Assembly: GCA_001970955.1 (NCBI GenBank)
Contig: MPUH01000119.1
Location: 37,414 to 101,413 of the forward strand
DNA: 64,000 bases
Direction of reading: 5' to 3'
DNA from: Stentor coeruleus
Lineage: Eukaryota; Ciliophora; Heterotrichea; Heterotrichida; Stentoridae
Part shown: positions 1 to 11,200 of the stretch, piece by piece
How positions within the stretch are numbered: position 1 is the first letter of the stretch
Layout of the letters: each line of letters starts with the position of its first letter
Program-made: the position numbers and the translations under genes
The notes under the pieces: generated by a model
Told to the model about the DNA's origin: nothing
The model's input: only the letters and a program-made list of their open reading frames with translations
Database searches by the model: none

Positions 1-86
1 TATCATAAACTCCAACCATCTCTTCTAAAACCCATATTCCATAAATACTATAACTTATGCATTACTGTAACTATAAAACTACTCAA

Positions 87-647
87 TCAAGTCAGTGACC
101 GAGATTTTTTGTACTTACGGCGGACAAAAGTCCCTTCTTTCGCTTGGGTTTCCTGTATTTGAAAATCATGCTCAACTTCAATTTCCATCTGTTTCTCATT
201 AATATGATAACTCAATAAGTCTTTTTTCAAATTTTCCAAATACTTGTCATTTTTTGTTGACAGACTCATATCACGGTCAAAAATTGAACTGTTTTTAACA
301 CTTGCTAAATATTTTTTAGCCTGTTCATCTAAGTGTCTTTTTTCTTCAACATTAATTGGATCTGATTCTAAACATGTATCAAGTTTTCCTATTAGGATTT
401 GCAGTTCTTTAAGTTTGATACGAATTGCCGCACGTTTTTCTTTTAAAATCACTGCCTGGTCTTTTATGTGTTTTATTATGCAGTTTTCTAGTTCATTGTT
501 GCAGATGAGGTTTAAGTTGTGAAGGTCATAAAGCTGGGTGATTAGCTGTTCTCGGGTACAAATTAAAGATTTCGACCGTTTGCTGATTGTCGCAGATCCA
601 GCTATGGTGTTGTTTATTTTTACTGAGCGCATTGTACAGCAACCCAT
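87..647 (-). CDS. Coiled-coil protein with N-terminal MGCC acylation signal
   Basis: A 186-residue ORF that I cannot assign to a named family. It opens with Met-Gly-Cys-Cys, the classic arrangement for N-myristoylation at Gly2 plus palmitoylation at Cys3/Cys4, so a membrane-anchored protein is likely (inference). The rest is charged and mostly helical, rich in Glu, Lys and Leu with heptad-like spacing from about residue 30 to 165, and ends in a basic tail (RRKYKKSRS). No transmembrane segment is visible. It ends at TGA, one of the few TGA terminators here, which argues against TGA coding for Trp. The start is chosen because the acylation motif begins exactly at this ATG and the upstream DNA is AT-rich without an open frame. 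Function unknown. Confidence 0.7.
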   Translation of the reverse strand: MGCCTMRSVKINNTIAGSATISKRSKSLICTREQLITQLYDLHNLNLICNNELENCIIKHIKDQAVILKEKRAAIRIKLKELQILIGKLDTCLESDPINVEEKRHLDEQAKKYLASVKNSSIFDRDMSLSTKNDKYLENLKKDLLSYHINEKQMEIEVEHDFQIQETQAKEGTFVRRKYKKSRSLT

Positions 648-1281
648 TAGATTAGTTTTATTATAACCATGAATAAGTTATTTTTAAAATGATGAAATAC
701 TTGAGAAAAAAATTTAAGTTTCGATCAGGGAAGATGAGAAGTTGGAGGATAAGGGCTGGATTTGTGTCTTGAGATGATTTTTTAATGGTTTTTTGAATAT
801 AAGTAGTGAATTTTTATATTTTAGTGTTTTTGGTGTTTGAGTTGATATTAATATTATAGTAAATATGCTTAGGATATAGTGTGAGGTTTTAGTGTATTTT
901 TATATATAATTATATGTGATTATTAAAACTTTTTGATTGAGGATGTGATTTGTTGATTTTATTAGTTTCAGCATGCCTGTATTAAATTAAATATATAAGA
1001 TTTTTTCATTTTATTTCATATATTATTTATAACTTGCTATTAAAAACAAGACTTAATTGTCTAAATATACTGATTCTTATTTTCCCCCTTCTACTAAAAA
1101 CTGATCATCGTTTTATTTATTATAAAAAAAAATAACACCCTAACACCCAATCCACATTCTGATCATAAAATTTTCTATATCAAAATCTTTTAAATCTTCA
1201 AAAAAAAAACCATTAAGTCAAAAAACAAAACAACTCTTATACTAAATCATCCTAATTAAGGAATTTATCCTATATACAAAA
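648..1281. other. Intergenic, no feature seen
   Basis: AT-rich spacer upstream of the MGCC gene and downstream of the 1282-1908 gene. No ORF, RNA or repeat could be supported. Confidence 0.6.
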
Positions 1282-1908
1282 CTAAGCATTTCCTTTGAAC
1301 TTAAAAGTATGATAATCAATAAACTGGCTATCAAGGTCAGTCTTTTTAGCTTCATTAATACACCAGCGTTTAATATTTCTATTAATCTTCCTGTTTATTT
1401 TCAACAAATTCTTCTTCCCTAAACTAGGGTTTTCAGCTCTTTTTTCCTTCTGCCCCAAAAGTTCTAGATTATCTGAATTCAAACCTACACCCAATGATTT
1501 CCTTTCAGCTTTAAGCTTCATTTCAGGGAATTTGACCATTTTTACTATAGTTTTTTTAAAGCTAGGGACATTTTCTGCGATATGTTTTTCATATGATTTC
1601 GTTGAGATATGCTTTAAAAAACAGTCAAGGCCTGTTACAACTTCAAAATGCTGGGTTTTGATTTCAATTGGCCGGTTATTTTTTGGTGAAGCTGGGAATT
1701 CCATGTCTTTAATACAAACGAATTTGCTGGAGTTTTTTGCCATAGAAATTACTTCATCTGATGAAAATGTTGGTCTTACAGGGGATTCATAGTTTTTACT
1801 AAGCTTGACTGAAGAATTACGGAAACCTTCTTTTTGGTCTAGTTTTCGGAAAATCGGATAGTCTGATTTTAGTTTTTCTCTGAGCCGTTCGACATTATTA
1901 AATAACAT
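1282..1908 (-). CDS. Hypothetical protein, basic, 208 aa
   Basis: Uninterrupted 208-residue ORF ending in TAG. The sequence is Lys/Asn/Ser-rich with a basic stretch near the C-terminus (KKNLLKINRKINRNIKRW). No domain, signal peptide or transmembrane segment is recognisable. Codon use resembles the neighbouring genes, and the ORF sits alone between two AT-rich spacers, which supports a real gene. Function unknown. Confidence 0.6.
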   Translation of the reverse strand: MLFNNVERLREKLKSDYPIFRKLDQKEGFRNSSVKLSKNYESPVRPTFSSDEVISMAKNSSKFVCIKDMEFPASPKNNRPIEIKTQHFEVVTGLDCFLKHISTKSYEKHIAENVPSFKKTIVKMVKFPEMKLKAERKSLGVGLNSDNLELLGQKEKRAENPSLGKKNLLKINRKINRNIKRWCINEAKKTDLDSQFIDYHTFKFKGNA

Positions 1909-2830
1909 TATTAGGAAAGTTAAAGATAGTGGTTTGAAGATTAAATTAGTTTTTTGGAAGGGAGATAAAAGATTAGGGTTTAGGGCAAGTGTGGGTTTTT
2001 TATAGATGAGTGAAGGTTTTTTTATTAGAAATGAGGGTTTTTGATAGGGTGCTGATTATATGGAATTTTGCTATGATTGATGAGAGATAAGGATTATGTT
2101 GGCTTTTGGGTGATTTGGGGAAGTTTAACTGATTGTTTTATTGAAGCTGAAAACTGGATAATTTATTTTGCGTATTAGTTGGTTTGACTTATGGTTTTAT
2201 TTGTAATAAGAGTTTATATAAATGAATTATTTATAAGTAACAGAAATACATTATAATAATGTGTTATTTAAGAGGAAATGAATAAGAAATAATTTATATA
2301 ATTTTTAATGTTTTGTGAATATGTGTATATGATATTTATACAGAATATTTTCATGTTTGTGAATATGCATGTATGATATAAAAAATTGTTTGGTTCTATA
2401 AATTGATAATAAAAATTTTAGTTATTGATAGAAGATTGCTATAGTTCTAAATAAACACTTATATATAAAATATTTTATTATAATAATTTTTTAAGGTATA
2501 TACTAATATTATTAAATCCTATCTTGATATTATTTCCTCATAATCAAACTCATATTTATTCCTGAATAAATACTTCAATGGCAAAAATCTTATTAATTAT
2601 TATTATAAATACTTACCAAATCTATATCTTCCAATTAAATCTCAATAAAAAAACATATATTTTCAAGTAAGTAAGCCATACCCTTAAAATATTAAAACCC
2701 CATTATAATCGCTAACTAAATATGAAAAAATCTTATTTTACCTCATTATTCCCAAAGCCTTTCAATACTCTTTTCAAACCATCTCCCTACAATCATATTC
2801 TAAAACTCTCAAAACCTAAAAAAAATCATT
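1909..2830. other. Intergenic, no feature seen
   Basis: About 0.9 kb of AT-rich DNA between two minus-strand genes. It contains short TA-rich simple sequence but nothing that can be called. Confidence 0.6.
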
Positions 2831-4405
2831 CTATTTATTTTTATTATTTTTTTTCACAATAACAGGGGTTTTAGTCCTCTTAATACCTTTAACAACCTTT
2901 TTTCCTTTCCCAGGTGTAGACGCTCTCAGTTTCCCCATTTGATCTTTATTCTCAATACTAACCCTAGGTCTCTCTGAAGGTTCTGTTTTAAGCTGTAAAG
3001 GTGGGACATCATTTTTCATAAGGTTAAGCTTACTATGATTTCTTGGAAATTTTTCTTTTTCTTCAACAAAAGTTTCAAGACTCAATATATTAAGATCCTC
3101 TTCATCTGTTTCTGAAACTTCAGTATATATAGTTACAGGTGCTTTATCAATCTGTCGTTTCTGGTATTTAAAATCTCTATCTTTATGTTCTTTTTGTTCT
3201 TTATATTCTTTTTGTTCTTTATATTCTTTTTGTTCTTTATATTCTTTATATTCTTTTTGTTCCTTATATTCTTTACTATGATCATTTTGATTTTTTTTCT
3301 GATTTTTTATATTAGCTTTCTCATCCTTTTTACAATTAGGTTTCTTATCATTTACATCAATAATATCTTCTAATAACACATCCCTTCCTCCAGACCTCTC
3401 TGAATGTATAACTTCATAAACAAGTTTTTCCCTTTCACTAACTGGTATTCCTTCTTCTATAAAAAACTCTAAAAGATCAGTTTCCTTAACATTCCCAGTT
3501 AGAATTTTCTCAAATTTCTCCTGTATTTTCCTTGAAGTCAAAGGCGACTTGATCCCATTGGATTTCTGTAATGCCAAAAACTTCTGAATCAGCCTTTCTT
3601 TAGCTTTTACCGTTAAAATAATGGGTTTTTTTTTTCTGTTTTCTTCAGAATTATTGCCAATATCATAACTAAAATATTCAGGTAAAGGTGCAGCTAAAGG
3701 TGAAGGGGGTTCTGAATAAAGTGAATTAGGGTCAACAAGTTCATAATAACTTCTATACGTATTTTGTGTAATATTAATTAAACTTTTAGCAACATCTTCT
3801 AATGTATTAACCAATAATTGTATATGATTATTCAATTTATCTACAGTATTTTCACAAGGTAGACCATTTAAATCATTATTTGTAGATCCTTTAGAACTTA
3901 ATAAATCAGGATCTGAAGCTATAGGTCTAAAACTGATTTGTTCTTGTAATACATCACTTGGGACTAAAGGTTTTAAAGCTTTTCTTAGATCAACTTCTAA
4001 GTTTTTGAGAAATTCTATAAAACTTGACCTACATCTTTGTTTGTACTCAGAAAGGATTAGAGAGATTTTTTTTATGTCTTTTTGTATATTTCGAGTATTT
4101 TCTAAGACAAGACGACGCATGTTAATCATTTGTCGACGTAAAGACTGGATTTCATATTTTATGTTTTTGTAACTATGGGCTTGTTTTAGATGGGATACTA
4201 GGATTTGGTCTTTATCATAGAGTTTTGATGCTAAGTTTGTTATGTCTTCAAATAAAGAAATATCGATAATAACTTTGGAAGATTTATCCTAAATAGAAGG
4301 TACAGGAAGGATTTCAAGCTCAGCAGAGTCTAAGGTTTTAATGAGGTCTTGATGGGTTTGAGTGATTTCTTTATGAATTTTTTTGATTTTTTCAATGTTT
4401 ACCAT
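2831..4405 (-). CDS. Coiled-coil protein with KEYKEQ repeats, two exons
   Basis: Two exons joined across a 15-nt intron (4289-4303) give about 519 residues. The upstream ATG at 4403-4405 opens 34 codons that run into an in-frame TAG lying inside the intron; removing it restores a continuous frame (…EILP then DKSSKV…). The N-terminal third is helical and coiled-coil-like and the middle is Ser/Pro-rich. A lysine/glutamate segment repeats a six-residue KEYKEQ unit about six times (DNA 3187-3275). The C-terminus is strongly basic with Ser/Thr-Pro sites (RTKTP, ASTPGKGKK), suggesting a phosphorylated nucleic-acid- or microtubule-binding tail (inference). No named family recognised. Starting at the internal ATG 4129 instead would lose the first 92 residues. 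Confidence 0.7.
3187..3275 (-). repeat. 18-bp in-frame coding tandem repeat (KEYKEQ)
   Basis: About five imperfect copies of an 18-bp unit, T/C-rich on the plus strand, encode KEYKEQ on the minus strand. The unit is a multiple of three, so copy-number change would keep the frame. Confidence 0.75.
4289..4303 (-). other. 15-nt intron
   Basis: GTACCTTCTATTTAG on the minus strand, phase 0. It carries the in-frame TAG that would otherwise truncate the 2831-4405 gene. A is at position 10. Confidence 0.85.
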
Positions 4406-4429
4406 TATTATGAATGTATTCTTATTTGA

Positions 4430-4530
4430 ATTGATGTGGGTGTTAGGGTGTTAAAAGTGGATTTTATTCTTAGGATAAANATTGATGTGGGTGTTAGGGT
4501 GTTAAAAGTGGATTTTATTCTTAGGATAAA
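4430..4530. repeat. Direct repeat around a single N (assembly overlap)
   Basis: An exact 50-bp sequence occurs at 4430-4479 and again at 4481-4530 with only the N at 4480 between. This is most simply an unmerged contig overlap. It lies in the 5' flank of the 2831-4405 gene. Confidence 0.9.
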
Positions 4531-4628
4531 GTTAGAAAACTAGTTTTGAAGGTTTTGTTTATAATAAAAGTTCATGTATATAAGAAACTGATAATGAAAT
4601 TATGTGTTGTTTAAAAAATACACAATTA

Positions 4629-5528
4629 TTATAAAAAAACTTTATATTGGGCTTTAGCATCTGCCAAAGCTATTTTTCTTCTCAATTCCAAGTCTTGAAC
4701 CACTTCATCAATCTCTTCTTGCATTTTGTTTTTTATATCATTTATTATGCTTGTATACATTTTCCCATATCCTGCAAACTCATTTATCTGAGTCTCATAT
4801 TTTACTTTTATCTCAGAAACCTTTTCAGTTTTTTCCCTAAAACTCTCTTCTATTATCCCTTCAATAACTTTCTCAAGCTCAACTGTTTTTTCTATATCCA
4901 ACCCCGCCCATTTATCTTCATAAACCCCTAAATCTGCACTATGTTCTTTTATAATATTTAAACCACTCTCATCTTCAACACTAACATTTATCATCTTTTT
5001 ACGTTGCATTATTCGTTTTTCCAAAGTTAAATCCTGTGATTTCAAATCCTCTTTAGCTTTATTTATAACAAATTCCGTTTTTTCTATCTGATTTTCTACC
5101 GTCTTCGTTGCTGTTTTTTCTTTATTCGCAATCTGATAAGCATTAGTATCCTCAAGTTTCATATTCAATTCTTTTTTATTCTTCTCAAATCTTTGTTTTT
5201 TTTCTTGTACACTAGGTGTTAGGTTTATAGACTTAGTTCTAGTCTTAGACTCAGTATTTTTATATTTAAAATTCTCTTCAATCATAATCTGTAATACCTG
5301 TGGCCTAATAAGTATTTTTTGTAATCTTTTTTGCATTTCTAAATACTTCAAATCTTTAATATCCTCATAATATTCAATACCAATTCTATACAACTCAACT
5401 AAACCATTAAGCACAGACATCCTACAATTGTTTTCTAACATCATTTCCTGGTCAATCAACTTTAACGCATAATCCTCAGGAAGACACCCCATACCTTTTT
5501 TATAATATATTTTATACCACTTCTTCAT
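4629..5528 (-). CDS. Hypothetical coiled-coil protein, 299 aa
   Basis: The N-terminal 80 residues look folded and helical (LPEDYALKLIDQEMMLENNCR, then a GLVELYRIGIEYYE segment). They are followed by a long Lys/Glu-rich coiled coil to the C-terminus. No transmembrane segment and no family I can name. The ATG lies only 20 nt downstream of the stop of the same-strand coiled-coil gene at 5549-6409. I looked for a 15-nt intron that would fuse the two and found none, so they are annotated separately. Shared transcription or a mis-called boundary is possible. Confidence 0.65.
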   Translation of the reverse strand: MKKWYKIYYKKGMGCLPEDYALKLIDQEMMLENNCRMSVLNGLVELYRIGIEYYEDIKDLKYLEMQKRLQKILIRPQVLQIMIEENFKYKNTESKTRTKSINLTPSVQEKKQRFEKNKKELNMKLEDTNAYQIANKEKTATKTVENQIEKTEFVINKAKEDLKSQDLTLEKRIMQRKKMINVSVEDESGLNIIKEHSADLGVYEDKWAGLDIEKTVELEKVIEGIIEESFREKTEKVSEIKVKYETQINEFAGYGKMYTSIINDIKNKMQEEIDEVVQDLELRRKIALADAKAQYKVFL

Positions 5529-5548
5529 TTTTACCCTATTATTTTAAC

Positions 5549-6409
5549 TTATAAGCTTTCTTCATCATATTCTTCTTTAAGCATTTTATATCGATTTTCA
5601 TAGTCTTCTATATCTTTTTCTAGCTTAGCCAAATAATCTTGTTTTTCTTTTAACAATAACTGGACCAAGCTTAATTCGTTTCTAAGCTTGACTGTTATAC
5701 GATTTGATTGAGTCCCATATGTTCTTATTTCATGTAAATATTCTTTTTTTTCTTTAAGTTCTTGTTCTAAAGAATTGTATTTTGTTTTCTCTTGTTGCAA
5801 AGTGTCGAGGACTTCGTTTACGAGTTTTTGTGCTGTTCTTACGTCGATTTGGTTTTCTGGACGGGATTTTTCACTTTGGAGTTTTTCTTCAGCTTCTTTG
5901 ATTTCTTTTTGAAGACTGGCTTCGATTATGGAATACTTTTCAGCTACGGTTTCGAGGTTTTTTATTTTTTCTTTAAGATCGTCATTGGTTTTACATCGAC
6001 TTAAGGCACTTTCTGATTTTTTTTTTAGGGTTTTGATATCAGATTCAGATTTTTTAAGCTTTTTTTGTAGGCTGGAGTTAAGCGTTTCCAGGTGGCTGAG
6101 CTTTTTTTGGAGCACGACAAAGGTTTCGTTGAGAACTTTTTTGTCTGAGTCGCTGCTGAGGAGTTTGTCGATTATCAGAGAGTTGTCGTGGTTTTTTATC
6201 AGGTCCTTGTTTTCTTCTTCGAGCTCACGGATTTTTTGCTGGATTTCTGTGCTGGACTCTTTGTAGCCGATGTTTCTTCGGATGTCCTCGCATTGGTCGA
6301 CTACTTTTTCATTTTCGCTTTTTAGATGCTCGAGCTCGCTGTTGAGCTCGGAGATGTCTTCCTGGCATAAGTCATATAAGACCTGTAGTTTCTCAGGGTC
6401 TTCTTCCAT
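5549..6409 (-). CDS. Long coiled-coil protein, 286 aa
   Basis: Almost the entire product is a predicted coiled coil with regular heptads (for example LEHLKSENEKVVDQCEDI near the start), acidic overall and without Pro or Cys clusters. This fits a structural or scaffold protein of the cytoskeleton or basal body (inference from composition only). The 5' half is visibly richer in G+C than its surroundings. It ends 20 nt before the start of the next minus-strand ORF, an unusually tight same-strand spacing. Confidence 0.7.
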   Translation of the reverse strand: MEEDPEKLQVLYDLCQEDISELNSELEHLKSENEKVVDQCEDIRRNIGYKESSTEIQQKIRELEEENKDLIKNHDNSLIIDKLLSSDSDKKVLNETFVVLQKKLSHLETLNSSLQKKLKKSESDIKTLKKKSESALSRCKTNDDLKEKIKNLETVAEKYSIIEASLQKEIKEAEEKLQSEKSRPENQIDVRTAQKLVNEVLDTLQQEKTKYNSLEQELKEKKEYLHEIRTYGTQSNRITVKLRNELSLVQLLLKEKQDYLAKLEKDIEDYENRYKMLKEEYDEESL

Positions 6410-6542
6410 TTATATTACGTCTGGACTACAATATTTTTTTAAAAGTGCCAAACACAACCTAAACCCAAAACCTAATATCCCTTTAAAACTAATACATAAA
6501 AAGCTTCAAACTAATTCCTAAAAATAATAGCCAAAGACTTCT

Positions 6543-7409
6543 TTAAAACACTATAAATCCTCCTATAACTAAATTCATAAATCCAAAATGTAAGAATTGC
6601 GTCATATAATAAGGAATAATTACCGACCAGATAAAAATTCCTACAGCAAAACCCAGCTGATTCTTACTTATAAACTCCAAACCTCTCTTCACAGTTTCTT
6701 TAATCGGTGAATACGGTGGAAGCCTTTCAATAGCAATTCCCATAATCACATTAACCCAAAAAAGCCCAACACCATAAGTTATCGAAATCGCCAATTTAGT
6801 AATAAGGGGAAATGTTGAAACCCAAATATTATAATTAAGCCAAGTACACATAATTGATCTTAGAAATACAAAAGATCCAGCAAAAGTAATCTCAATAATT
6901 TCATATGTTTTTGTATTTTGCAATTTTTTAGCTCTTAATATTTTCCTTAGCATCATAAAAGAATTAGGACCTTCTGTTATTAAAATGCATACTGTTTATA
7001 AAATACTTGTTGATTGGGAACCACCTATTGAGGCTAAGTATAAAAGAATTCCACCAATTAAAACGCATATGTGATGAGTTCGCATTGCCCAATCGTGTAG
7101 TTTGAAAAATTCGGCATAAAACATGTCATAGATAAAATATCCGAGTGAATGCTGAATATAAATTACCCCAAGGACTATTATATGATAGAAATTAGTTGGG
7201 GTGTTATAATGGACTCCACCTTCTAATAAATACACAGAAAAAGCGATGAATGTTGCTAAGAATGCATGGATCAAAGATACGTGCTGTCCTAGATAGTCCC
7301 ACTTTTTCTTACTGGATAGATCTGGTGGGGGAGTGTTCACGACTATATTTGCTATTGAAACTAGAGAATAAAACACTGCGAATCCGGTTATTGTGATTAT
7401 TCTATCCAT
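6543..7409 (-). CDS. TLC-domain multi-pass membrane protein, two exons
   Basis: Two ORFs join across a 15-nt intron (6992-7006) into a 283-residue protein with about seven hydrophobic helices. The paired His in RTHHICVLIGGILLY, the later E-G-P-N/S-F-M-MLRKI region and the closing helices match the TLC (TRAM-LAG1-CLN8/TLCD) fold, whose members act in membrane lipid composition or ceramide synthesis. It lacks the full Lag1 motif I would expect of a ceramide synthase, so a TLCD/TMEM136-like role is more likely (inference). Without the intron both halves would be meaningless TM fragments: the first would stop at TAA just after the HH region. Confidence 0.8.
6992..7006 (-). other. 15-nt intron
   Basis: GTATTTTATAAACAG on the minus strand, phase 1. 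It contains an in-frame TAA. Splicing creates an Ile codon and fuses the two TLC halves. T9-A10 present. Confidence 0.9.
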
Positions 7410-8255
7410 TTGTAACTGGTAATTAATACAGTGATAAAAAAAGGATGTATAAAAAATACAGTAAAAATATTTTTCACTACCTTGTTATAATTTGAATTAT
7501 TAAGGATAGTGTTTTTTTGATGGAGATGTAAAGAGTTTTATATTCTTTATTAGGATAGACAATGTATAAATATTAGGATATAAAATAAAAAGTTTTTATG
7601 AATAGATTATTGTTTAAGAATTTCTCATTTTGGCGAAATATTTAAGGATGCTGGTGATGAGGGTTTTAGGAAGAGATGTATGAGAAATAAAAGGAGATAA
7701 TATACTTAGGTAGTTTTATAAATAATACATTCATCATATCAATATATATAATAGAAAAAGGGTATAAACTCTTTTGCATAAAATGAAATAATAAAATATT
7801 TTATAAATCAGGCATATCATAAATCATTATTATAAAATATCCTTATCAGTCTAATCATAAAATAAAAAACTATCTCTCTATAAAAAAAAACATCTTATTT
7901 TTCTGCACATTAAAATTTTCGTTCTTACTATAACCAATGCCAAATTCCACATTATAATAATTTAATTCTAATTAAAAGCAATATCAAAATCCTTTCAGAG
8001 CATAATTTTCTACAAAACACCCTCTGAGTTTTCTCATTTTTAAACCCGAAAAAAAGTTAAATCTTTAATCATATCCCTTATGCTGATATTAAATTCTATA
8101 AGTATTTTAATTATATTAATCCATGAATCTAAATCTCTATTATCTAAGTTTTTAAAGCATTATAAAAATAAATACATATACTAAATAATGAAAATCTATT
8201 TCATTCAAAAGCATAATTTATTTAATAAAATATTTACAATAAGCTTAGTTTACAT
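7410..8255. other. Intergenic, no feature seen
   Basis: AT-rich spacer between the TLC gene and the RCC1 gene. No coding or RNA signal was found. Confidence 0.6.
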
Positions 8256-11200
8256 TTATTCTTGATCGAATTGTCTTAAATCACTTTCAAGTCTATTTCG
8301 ATTCTGAACCAACATGGCAATTTTTGCTTGTATATCATCTTTAGTAGGTGTTCTCATTGTTGCTTTCGTACTATATCTAGCCTTTGGTGAATCTTCTAAT
8401 GTTTGTAAAAGTCTTGCTGCGGTATTACCTTTAATATCATCTAAAGTTCTATTTTTCTCAAAAGATGAATCTAATTGAATACTATTCCCACGATTATAAC
8501 TCATATTCCTAAGCCTATCTTGACTATCTCCTGAATATCCAATTCCTGGAGTTGGTGGGCGCATATATGGTGAACTACTTCTTACAGGTGCATTAAGTAT
8601 CGACATTGTTCTTTCTTTATAATCTTTTGCTCTTTGAGCTAATTCTTTTTCTAAATTCTCAAAAAGCTGACGATTTTTCCCTTCAACTTCTGCAATTTCA
8701 CCTTTAATCCTAGTGTTTTCTTCTTGAAGTTCAGACCATTTGTGTTCCCACATTGATATTGTGTCTTTTGTGTTAAGGTTTTCAAGCTCTTGTTCTGAAA
8801 GTTTTTTATGGACACGGTCAAGTTCGTAGCTTAAATCGTTAAGATTTTGTTTGATTTGACAGTTTTCTGAAGTCAGGTAATTGTTTTGATCAAGAAGTTG
8901 TAAGGATTCTTGATTTTTTTCATTTAGAAGGGATTTGTAGGATTGAATCTCTTGGTTTTTGATATGATTTTCATTTTGCAAAGCGTTTAAGGAGTTGGTT
9001 TTTTCATTGATGTCTTCATTAAGAGTTTGTTGAAGGAAATTTTTTTCTTGGTTTAGGGCTTCATAGTGTTTTTTAGCTTCAAAGTAGTCTTTAGATAAAG
9101 ATTCGAGGTCATGTTTGAGTTTTTGTATAAAGTTGTCTTTTTCTTGGATGCTTTGGGTGAATTTCGCCACCATATTCGAGCTTTCTTGAGATGATTCTTG
9201 TATCACAGCTGAAAAGTTCCTATTTTCAGCAACAGTCACTTCATATTGTCTTCTCCAATTCTCAACCTCTTCTTTAAACCGTAATGTTTCCTTATAATAC
9301 TTATCTTTATCAACAGATAAATTTTCCCCTTTCTTTTTATTATCAAAATTCTCTTTCAGCAACCCTTCAAAATCCATATTTTGCATTTCCAGCTTCTTCC
9401 TGAGGTCAGAATTTTCTTTACCCATTCTCTCCATTTCTTCAGCTAGATTTTCAACTCTTTTCTTCAAGTCAGTGTTTTCTTTAACGCATTTATCGATTTC
9501 CCCACCAAGAATGTTTACTTTTTTCTCTTTTTCAGCATAATAATTATCATATCTTTGAGCTAAATCTAGTTTTTGCTGGCTTAGTTCTTCAATTTCAGCA
9601 GAAAGTCCAGCTGAAACTTTTTCTTTGTCGTTAGTTAAATAATCTATTTTCTTAGCGAGTTGGTCATTTTCTTTTGTAATACGGTCATATTGAGCTTTTA
9701 ATCCATCCATTTGACCAAGTTCAGCATTAGCCCGGTCGAGTTTTTCTTTAAGTTCCTGTTTTTCTATAGCAAGTCTTTGGGTTTCTAAAGCTAGTTTTTC
9801 AGCTTCCATAGCTAAATTTCTAGTCCCTAAAGATAGTTTTTCTGTTTCTAATGTTAGTTTCTCATTGTTTTTAATAAGTTTCTCGTTATCCAAAGCGAGT
9901 TTCTCATTATCAGCGAAAACCCTTTCGATTTTCCCAAGATACTCCGAGCTGTCGGTTTGGGCTTTATATGAAAGGGCTTCGATTTTCCTTCTAAGTTCAG
10001 AGTTTTCATGTGAAAACTTCTCAAACTCCTCCTGGAAACTCATTTCCAATGACTTCTTTTCAGTTGACACAAGGCCAAGTCTGCCTATCAAATCTGAAGT
10101 TTCAGCATTTTTCTGCTGAATCTGGTCTTTAAACATCTCCAACTGATACCTCAGTTCTTTATTTTCTAAATAAAACTTCTCCAAATCCCCTTTAAGCATC
10201 GACTGATATTTTTCCCTTTCCACCAATAAAATCTCATTTTTCTTAGCAAGTTCAACAACTTCTTTCATCTGTTTTTCCAATTGTCCCTGAAGTTTCTTTT
10301 TCTCCCCTTCACTTTTTATTATATTCTGTTGAAACTCTGATCCTATATCATTAATCTCAGCTTGACAATTTCTTATTGTATCTTCATAACTATATATCAA
10401 CATATTCGCTTTTTCCAGTTCATTTTCTGCATGTTTTCTTTTCAAAGTTTCCTGATTAAGTTTGTTATCAAGTTCTAAAATTTCTTGTTTTCTATATTCT
10501 TCTAATTCTTGCATCTCAAGTCTAGCATAATCTTTTCTTTCATCTAAAAGTTTTTTCATTCTAAATAACTCATCTTTATATAAAGACAACTCATTCGACA
10601 TATCTTGATTTATTTTTTTTAACTGGTCTATACATATACCCATATTATGGATTTCATGATCATCTTGCTCAACTTGTATTTTATATCTTTCCATTTCCCC
10701 TTTATATCTTATAAGTTCCCTATTCATATCATCAGCATATTTCTGATTAGCCCTTTTTTCTATTTCATAAACTTCAGAAAGGCTTTCAAAATTTTTTTTC
10801 ATCTCTTCATAATTCTTATAAGTCTGTCTAGTATCATGATTAATTTTATCCACATCTTCATTTTTGTTTTTAACTAAATTTTCTTGGTTTTCATCAGTTT
10901 TCCTATAGTCTTGTGAGTGTTTTATAGAATCTTCATTTCTTTTAGACTCTTGGAGAATTTTTCTATTAGGAGTTTTGCTTCTGTTATATAAAACATCATT
11001 ACCAATACCTATACAAAAATTCCCACCACATGAGATTTTTTTAAGACCTTTAGATTTCAATGCAGGGACTAATTGTGGTGCTGCTCTTGGGTCATAATCT
11101 TCAAGTCCAAGTTCTCCATTAGAATTTCCTCCCCATGAGTATACCGTATCAGTTAAATCTACAGCAAGGCCAAACCCTGAACCTATAGAAACATCAGAAA

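Noticed and set aside
3185-3373. Phe-rich plus-strand ORF
   Set aside because: Antisense shadow of the KEYKEQ repeats; not a real membrane protein.
4629-6409. Single gene made from the two adjacent coiled-coil ORFs
   Set aside because: The 20-nt gap has no GT-AG segment of 15 or 16 nt that keeps frame.
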